A DNA stretch of 64,000 nt from Cephalotus follicularis (lineage: Eukaryota > Streptophyta > Magnoliopsida > Oxalidales > Cephalotaceae), in contig BDDD01002660.1 of assembly GCA_001972305.1 (NCBI GenBank), forward strand, positions 32,081 through 96,080, written 5' to 3'. The stretch's first letter is position 1, and each line of letters opens with the position of its first letter. Positions 57,591-64,000 of this stretch are shown one piece after another. Under the pieces are notes generated by a model. The model saw only the letters and a program-made list of their open reading frames with translations. It had not been told where the DNA came from and searched no databases. A program made the translations under genes and the position numbers.

Positions 57591-58793
57591 ATGGATGTAA
57601 AAAGTGATTTTCTAAATGGTGTAATAAAGGAGGAAGTGTATGTAGAACAACCTTCCGGGTTTGAAAACCCTCATTTGCCAAAACATGTGTATAAACTTTC
57701 TAAAGCCTTATATGTCTTGAAACAAGCTCCTAGAGCTTGGTATGAAAAACTAAGTAGTTACTTACTTGAAAAGGGATTTAAGAGAGGGACAATTGATATT
57801 ACATTATTTACCAAAACTCTTAATAAAGAAATTTTGATTGTTCAAATTTACGTTGATGATATCATCTTTGGGTCTACTAATGAAAAGTTGTGCAAGAATT
57901 TTGCTAAGATCATGCAGGATGAATTTGAGATGAGCATGATGGGAGATATAAACTATTTCCTTGGACTTCAAGTCAAACAACTAGAAGAAGGAATCTTCAT
58001 CAACCAATCCAAGTACGTCAATGACATACTCAAAAGATTTGGATTGGAAAGCTCCAAGAATAGTAAGACCCCGATGAGCACAACTACTAAGCTAGATAAG
58101 GACGAACAAGGTAAACCTATAGACCAAAAACTTTATAGCAGCATGATAGGTTCGTTGCTTTACTTAACGGCTAGTAGGCCGGATATCTTGTTTAGTGTGT
58201 GTTTATGTGCTAGATTTCAAGCATGCCCCAAGGAATTCCACTTGCATGCGGTAAAAAGAATTTTTAAGTATTTAGCTTATACACCCTCATTAGGATTATG
58301 GTATCCTAGAAATTCGTCATTTGACTTACACACTTACTCCGATGCCGATTTGGGAGGTTACAAAGTAGATAGAAAAAGTACAAGTGGCACTTGTCAATTC
58401 TTAGGCAATATGCTTATTTCTTGGTTTAGCAAGAAACAAAATTTGGTAGCACTTTCTATTACCGAAGCTGAGTACATTGCCGCCGGAAGTTGTTGCACAC
58501 AAATAATGTGGATGAAACAACAACTTCTTGATTATGGCTTTAATTTTGAAAAACTGCCGATTAGGTGTGACAACACTAGCGAAATATGTCTAGGCAAAAA
58601 TCCCGTACACCATTCTAGGACCAAACATATTGATATTAGGTATCATTTTATAAAATACCATATTGAGAAAGGTGACATTGAATTAATCTTCGTTCCGACT
58701 CAAGAACAAGTCGCGGACATCTTCACAAAACCATTAGACGAACAAACCTTCTCGAAATTTAGATTGGAATTAGGTTTATGTGAAATTGAATGA
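57591..58793 (+). pseudogene. SIRE-B reverse transcriptase and RNase H (long open stretch in a fossil element)
   Basis: 400 codons. RT: MDVKSDFLNG (a catalytic Asp), APRAWYEKL, IYVDDIIFGST (catalytic DD), EMSMMGDINYFLGLQV. RNase H: YSDADLGGYKVDRKSTSGTC, SITEAEYIAA, RCDNTSEICL, KHIDIRYHF, then QVADIFTKPL. The Copia order and these words are those of the SIRE lineage. The start of RT lies before X5, so this stretch is not a whole pol. Confidence 0.9.
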
Positions 58794-58899
58794 TTAATAT
58801 ATTTATGTACTTGTATGTTTTTTGCTTGATATGCTTGTTTGTTCATTGATGCATCATTTGCACTCATTCATGCGCGAATTTGTAAAATCGACAGAAAAA

Positions 58900-59095
58900 C
58901 AGAGCAAAGCGCCGACGCCCAGAATCTAAGCGTTAGCGCTTAACACTACACTTAGAATTAGAACTTTGCAAAACATGTAAAGCGCCGACGCCTAGAATTC
59001 AAGCGTCAACGCTTTAACACTAAAATTCGGGCTTGAAATTTAAAATTGCACAAAGCGACGCCGCTTTAAGAAAAAGCGTCGACGCTTTAAGAAAA
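58900..59095 (+). repeat. GTCGAC-centred palindromes upstream of the post-pol ORF
   Basis: AAAGCGCCGACGCC, AAGCGTTAGCGCTTAA, AAAGCGCCGACGCC, AAGCGTCAACGCTTTAA, AAAGCGACGCCGCTTTAA and AAAGCGTCGACGCTTT (59073-59088, perfect). The same motif fills the LTRs of this element. Confidence 0.75.
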
Positions 59096-59231
59096 AGTAA
59101 GACATATTTCTTCATCTGTCAAACTTTTCTAGCGCAAAAATTAGAACCCTAAACCCCCAAAAACCAATTTTCGGCGATTTTGGATCGATTTCTCTTCGAT
59201 AAACACATATACAACACTAAAATCACTAAAC

Positions 59232-60493
59232 ATGCCGAAAACAAAGAATATTGAAGTTGGACAATCATTCGGAAAGAAAGTAAAGCACATGGGACAAAAG
59301 AACAAGAAAGGAACTGCAACTGTCGATCAACCCACTCCAGAAGAGATTCCTCTTGTGATAAGGTATCCCGAAGCTTACTTTAACCGCAAGATTCTCGTAG
59401 GAAAGACTCTAGACTTTGAATTTTTCAATAGAGAAGGGTTCCCCATTGTAGGATTGTTAGAGGAACTAGGTTTATCTCCTTTGTTTAGCATAAATCTGCC
59501 TCATTATCCTGATTTAATGAAGGAATTTTATGTTAATATCCTCTCTAGTTCTAGTGTAAGCTTGAGCACTAGTGTTAAGAACAAGGAGATAAAATTCACT
59601 TATGCAACCTTAGCTTCAATTTTAGAGATTCCATGTGAAGGTGCTAGGGGATGGAATCAACGAAACTGGATTATTAACGATGAATTTAACAAAGAACAAT
59701 GTGTGCGAATGTTGTTTGGAGAAAATGCTGATGTGATGCAACGAATGTACACTAGAAAACTTAGTTTGCATTATAGATTTTTACACCGTGTCGTAGCCAT
59801 ACATATATTACCAAAGGCCGGTGGCTTTGATGAAGTGCCCACATGGAGGCTTATACCATGTTCCATATTATCATGGGTCAAAAGATCAATGTACCTACGC
59901 TAATCATCAACCATATGCACGCTATGCACAATAGGGAGAATGCACGCTTACCCTATAGCAATATCATCACAAAAATCCTCATGCATTTTGGAGTAGACTT
60001 CAGTGGAGAGCTACATCATACACTCCAAAGTGCAGATAAGTTAGGAAAAAGGACTCTAGGAAGAATGGGCTTTAAGAAGCATAAGAGACGAGGCACTTGG
60101 ATCCCGAGAGAAGAGGATTCAAATAGGATGATTAAAGATGTGGAAGGGGAAGAAATGGGTGATGAAGCTCAAGGATAAGCTGCACATGAGCCGCAAGTCG
60201 ATCCGCCATGAAATGTCAACTTGCCAAGCAATCAATTCGAAGCACTCTAGGAAGCAATATAAGGCATACATCAAGAGATCAAAGACATTAAACTCGATGT
60301 TCAAACCATAAAGAGAAGACAAGAGAGAATGGCAAGAAGACTTGAAGCAAAAGGAATGGTTGGAGATGAAAGCTTAATCACATCCTCGAGCGACGAACCT
60401 GAAGCTACTCAAAGAGAGGATGAAGGAACTACTGATGAGCTGGGAGACTTGGATGTACACAATGACGACGAAGATACTCCCATGGACGACTGA
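59232..60493 (+). pseudogene. SIRE-B post-pol accessory ORF region (fossil)
   Basis: Open stretches at 59232-59903 and 59843-60178 with a further acidic tail to about 60493. The first has a basic N-terminus (KTKNIEVGQSFGKKVKHMG) and then YFNRKILVGKTLDFEFFNRE and GLLEELGLSPLF, resembling the plant transposon protein domain Transposase_32 (PF20167). Later parts hold a basic, then coiled and acidic tail (T-S-S-S-D-E-P-E-A). In the SIRE lineage this is the position of the so-called env-like ORF. I see no signal peptide or membrane span supporting an envelope role. Not intact as one frame. Confidence 0.65.
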
Positions 60494-61118
60494 GCATCAT
60501 GCATTTCATTCCTCATTTTGCATTATGGTTTTATGATGTGTTTTTGAAAAACAGCTTGTTAAACTTGTAATGAAGCTTGTTTCATTAACATTATGATAGT
60601 TTGTAATCTATTTCCATGTTTGAATTACGAAAACAATGTTTGTAAGTTCATTCAATTGGTAATCTATTTGTTTGTTTGATATTTTGTTGTGAGTTGAATT
60701 ATTGTCAATGGTTTAATCTCTTTATGCAAGATATCTAGTTGAATGATAATGTTAGTTGAATGTGTTAATATTCATTGATTTGATGATATTGAGTTATACA
60801 CTAGATATCTTGAAATAGGATATTAATTTGAATGGAACAATTATAAGTGTATTGCTTGAAATTAGTTCAAGCCTTTTTGAAATGATAACAAAAATGGGGA
60901 GATATATATTGTGAGAAAATATAAAAAGAAATGGGGAGATAATTGATAGGAAGTAAGCAATGACAAGTTAAATACCCCTTGTCACTCTAAGGGGGAGGTT
61001 ATGAATTAAGGGGCAGTTACTTTGTTTAAACTTATGAGTTATGTCACTTTATGCATTATAATACTCTTAACTTGTCTAAATGCATAGCAAATTTTGTCAT
61101 CATCAAAAAGGGGGAGAT
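60494..61118 (+). other. SIRE-B 3' untranslated region with polypurine tracts
   Basis: Non-coding. Purine runs AATGGGGAGATATA (about 60893), AAATGGGGAGATAA (about 60930), AAGGGGGAGG (about 60999) and the final AAAAGGGGGAGAT against the LTR. Repeated tracts of this kind are usual in SIRE elements. Confidence 0.65.
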
Positions 61119-62076
61119 TGTTGACATTTATGTCTCAATCCTAGTTTTGATGATAACATATTTGTATTTTTAACAAAGTTTCTTTATGTGCAAGAAAAGA
61201 AAGAATGTCGCAAAACAAACCAGAAAATTAGAATTATAGGTTAAAGTGTCGACGCTTTAAATGTAAGCATCAGCGCTTAAGGGAACCGTCGAAAGCTGGG
61301 AACAAAGCGCCAACAGTTGGAGCATTACAAGCAAAGAAGAAATTGTCCAACCGTCGACACTCTGAGGAAAGCGTCAGCGCTTTGAGGCTAAGTGCCAGCG
61401 CTTAAGAGGGCTACATCAGCGGTTAAAAACAGGGACTTTTGGGCCAATCAAAATTGCCCAAAGCATCGATGCTCAACGCAAACCATCAGCGCTTTGAGGA
61501 CAACCATCGACCACAAAATTCAAGACCACTAACGCTTAGCAAAGATTCAAATTCAAACTTCCAACGGTCATATAAGCGCCGACGCTTTGAAGAACACCGT
61601 CGACGCTTTGCGCACTGGAGACAATTTCTGGCAGATTTTTAATGCGCTGTCTTTGAAGCAACAAGCCCCAAGACACTACCAACGGATCTTTCAAGTCAAA
61701 AATGGCTATATACACAAAGAGAACAAGAAGAACAAAACAACAAGAATACAAGTGATCAATATACAAAGACAAAACAACATCAATTGCAAAGTTCAAGCAA
61801 GATCATCAAAGCTTCATATCAAAGTTATTTTTGTGCCTTAGCCTATTCTTGTTCTTATTTATTAGAGAGTTATTATCTTGTAAAATCCAACCTTTGAGAG
61901 GTTAAGAACAAACACAAATACTTCATTATACACCTTGATTGTAATAAGGGAATGAACCCAAAGAATTGTAAGTGATTGAGGTCAATCACGAACAAGTGTA
62001 AAGGTGCACTGAATAGCGCCTGAAAATTTATTCTGAGACTAGTGGAAACTCGAGGAGATCCTTGGGAAAAGTGGAC
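61119..62076 (+). repeat. 3' LTR of SIRE-B (truncated)
   Basis: It follows a GGGGGAGAT polypurine tract and matches 42533-43523 closely. It ends at GTGGAC, where the next element (62079 on) begins, so about the last 115 bp are missing here. Confidence 0.8.
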
Positions 62077-62078
62077 CT

Positions 62079-62459
62079 TGTTGAAGTTGGTATCTACTTC
62101 GACATATCAACAGTTCGACTCTGACCCTATCGCTCTTGGGTTCGGGGGTTCCGCTCTCCGGTGAGCGGATGGACACCAGGTTTTCTTAATCGAATGCAGG
62201 CGTGGTTTTATATTAATTATTAGTAGTTTGAGCCTGAACCATGAATAGCTACTTGAATACTAGAGTTTTCTAAGATTGCTTATATAAACTATGAGGGTTT
62301 CTTATTCTCTATTGTAACAGAAAGTGGTGTGAGGAGACTATTGAATCTATAGTAAAATCTCCTTATGCAAGGCGTAGCCCTGAATTGGGGTGAACCTAGG
62401 TAATTTTGTGTGTTTTACTTTATCGTTATTTTCTGTTCTGTGTGATTGACTGCTTGACA
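62079..62459 (+). repeat. LTR of a further Copia-like element
   Basis: TGTTGAAGTTGG...GACTGCTTGACA, followed by GTGATATCAAAATC, a decayed Met-tRNA primer site. The GCGTAGCC and GAACCTAGGTAATTTTGTG words near 62372-62408 are typical of the R/U5 part of Tork-type Copia LTRs. It abuts the broken end of the SIRE-B 3' LTR. Confidence 0.5.
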
Positions 62460-63311
62460 GTGATATCAAAATCGTACAATAATGATGCTTAGAAACAGGT
62501 TGAGGTTGGGGACGTAGCCCATAGTCCTGCAAACAAACACTGCATGCTTGTCTAATTTTTTATGAAATTTTAAGAGTTAGTTTTTATTGTAGAATGTTAT
62601 CTAAAAGTGAACTTTTTTGTTACTTGCAGGATGCATAAGAGTGAGCTCACGCTGATGGCGGTACCAGCTTGTCTGCGATCGATCCATTCAGGCTCCTTGT
62701 ATCTGTGCAGCACCCAGATACATTAAAAAAGAATCGGGTGGTTGGCGTTGCGAGGATGAAAGTCACGTATATTATTAGGGAGCCATCTAGGGCGCGAACA
62801 CCCTTATCGGTCAATAGTCATCCCACAAAGAAGGAGACGCAACTGGAGGCCAAGCTTGGGAGGGTACGAATAGAGATGGAGAGTATGCAGAGAGAGGTGG
62901 AGGCGCTGAGGGAGAGGCAACGTGAGATGGATCCCATGGAGAGAGAGGTGCATGGAGGATCTAAAAATGCATGGGATAGATCGAATGGAGGGGCAGGTGA
63001 AGGACATGAGGAGTATGCGGGATGAGATCTAGTTGTTGAGGCTTTTGTCTACATTTATAGCTGGTGCATAGCGAGATCATACTACTCGGCAAGATCCTAG
63101 ACAAGATCCCCTGGCATATAGTTAGTTTTTTTTTTGTGTTTAAGCAATATTTTTAAATAATGTATAGTGTAAATTGGATTTTATGTATGTAAACATCTAT
63201 ATCTATAAACTATTATGTTGTTTTTTTTATATAGAAATCATCTCCTCAATAATCCCTTACGTGGAAGGGTTTGATTTGTTGAGGGAAATGCTGCTTAGGC
63301 TCCGAGAAACG
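62460..63311. other. Retroelement-derived region, not resolved
   Basis: After the primer site, sequence reads as non-coding to about 62660. A stretch at 62669-63025 encodes a charged coiled-coil-like peptide (LEAKLGRVRIEMESMQREVE and on). I do not recognise it; it may be a gag N-terminus. From 63030 on there is AT-rich sequence to the next LTR-like start. Confidence 0.35.
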
Positions 63312-64000
63312 ATGTTGGATTGTTTTCCCTACACAAAATGAATAAAATAGTCGAAGGTCCAGGAGGGTTTTCTCCCGGGGACACTCCGATGCTTAAGTCA
63401 GCGGAAGGCAAAGAAAATAACCAGAGGGTGCTTTAGTGTATAAAAATGGCAGACTTCTTTGATTCTAGTGTTAGAGATAAAGTCCTGCAAGCCAGTGCTG
63501 AGCTTGTATTTACTCTATATAAATTCAATAAAGATGTTTATATTTTATCATTGGCTGTGAGTTCATTTCTTTAATACATGATTAAATGATAAATGAATGT
63601 CCTGGTATAAAACTAGAGAACCAAGTTCATGATAAGATCATGATGTGAGAATTCCAATGTCGGTATACTTTATTTCGAATCTTCCTGGTCGTAGGATTGA
63701 CACTCAGGGCATGATCAATCCGGATAGACTAGCACGTACTGTCAGATCGGAAAGTATAGGATGACTGATCTCACACCACTCGCATGGTTGATGCAATGAC
63801 AACTACGTGGGTGCTCGTTAATTTATTAATGAGTTCACTGAAGGTGACTGTTGATAGAATTTCTGTATGGAGTTTTACTTACATGTCAGACAGAATTCTA
63901 GTTTTACAGCAGTGCATGTGGTCCTTGGACATGAGCCGTCACTGGATGTCTTGTGCATAGGGTGATGTGTTTTGATGATGCTTAAATACATATTCAATGA
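63312..64000 (-). repeat. LTR-like end running off the window, related to the LTR at 4578-5066
   Basis: It begins TGTTGGATTG. The block 63343-63462 (GTCCAGGAGG, CCCGGGGACACTCCGATGCT, GGTGCTTTAGT) is the reverse complement of 4848-4945, so this is the same LTR family in opposite orientation. The rest is AT-rich and continues past 64000, so its length and partner are unknown. Confidence 0.45.

Larger units (their letters stand above)
42533..62076 (+). mobile_element. SIRE-B: SIRE/Maximus-type Copia retrotransposon with two nested insertions
   Basis: 5' LTR 42533 to about 43640, gag, tandem zinc knuckles, protease, integrase, RT, RNase H, a post-pol ORF, the polypurine tract AAAAGGGGGAGAT, and a 3' LTR from 61119. 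The LTR start TGTTGACATTTATGT, the several GGGGAGAT purine runs after pol and the extra ORF are hallmarks of the SIRE lineage. The chromovirus at 46677-56316 and X5 at 57091-57538 lie inside; removing them leaves about 9.4 kb. LTRs differ by a few percent by eye, suggesting an age of the order of 1-2 million years. The coding region holds several breaks beyond the two insertions. The 3' LTR is cut at 62076 by another element. Confidence 0.88.

Overview
This is nuclear DNA of a flowering plant, most likely a eudicot. It holds one intron-bearing CYP82-type cytochrome P450 gene in a bed of nested LTR retrotransposons (Copia and Ty3/Gypsy chromovirus types), a CACTA DNA transposon, MITEs and AT-rich spacers. 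There is no sign of operons, bacterial genes, rRNA, a functional tRNA gene or CRISPR. No species can be named from this stretch alone.

Layout. 1-1545: 5' end of a minus-strand Copia element (Copia-1a) whose sister copy lies in the P450 intron. 1546-6034: spacer with a tandem repeat, plus the 3' end and LTR of another LTR element (4215-5066). 6035-25697: a multi-level nest. An old Tork-like Copia (Copia-2) is split in gag by a SIRE-type Copia whose two LTRs are inverted relative to each other (7322-24073). The left LTR of that pair was hit by a long solo-LTR-like element (X1, 8257-12078), a CACTA transposon (12093-19066) and a second long solo LTR (X2, 19414-22237). The CACTA element carries exons of a PEX6-like gene and of an RRM gene, and is itself interrupted by X3 (13016-15163).

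25698-38642: spacer with two related MITEs, a truncated duplicate of the P450 promoter and N-terminus, then the P450 gene (27736-35747). Its single intron holds a MITE and a Copia-1 element in antisense. Downstream lie AT-rich spacer and a 550-bp MITE. 38643-42302: a 3.66-kb solo LTR (X4) with perfect 5-bp target duplications. 42533-62076: a SIRE/Maximus Copia (SIRE-B) with gag, tandem zinc knuckles, pol and a post-pol accessory ORF. It is split in the integrase region by a 9.6-kb Tekay-like chromovirus (46677-56316) and in the RT region by a 448-bp solo LTR (X5, 57091-57538). 62079-64000: pieces of two further LTR elements, running off the window.

The only plausible working host gene is the P450. 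It has an intact frame across two exons and a canonical heme-binding loop, but its I-helix motif reads A-A-S-D-P-T where A-G-x-D-T-T is usual. The signals most worth a second look are: the CACTA element with three captured exons that splice in one phase; the inverted LTR pair; paired GC-rich hairpins kept in two diverged LTRs; snRNA-type promoter elements (USE plus TATA, Pol III spacing) in a 193-bp repeat; a tRNA-like A/B-box module in the Copia-1 leader; and a GTCGAC-centred palindrome that recurs in unrelated retroelements. All family names come from motifs read by eye; no database search was run.
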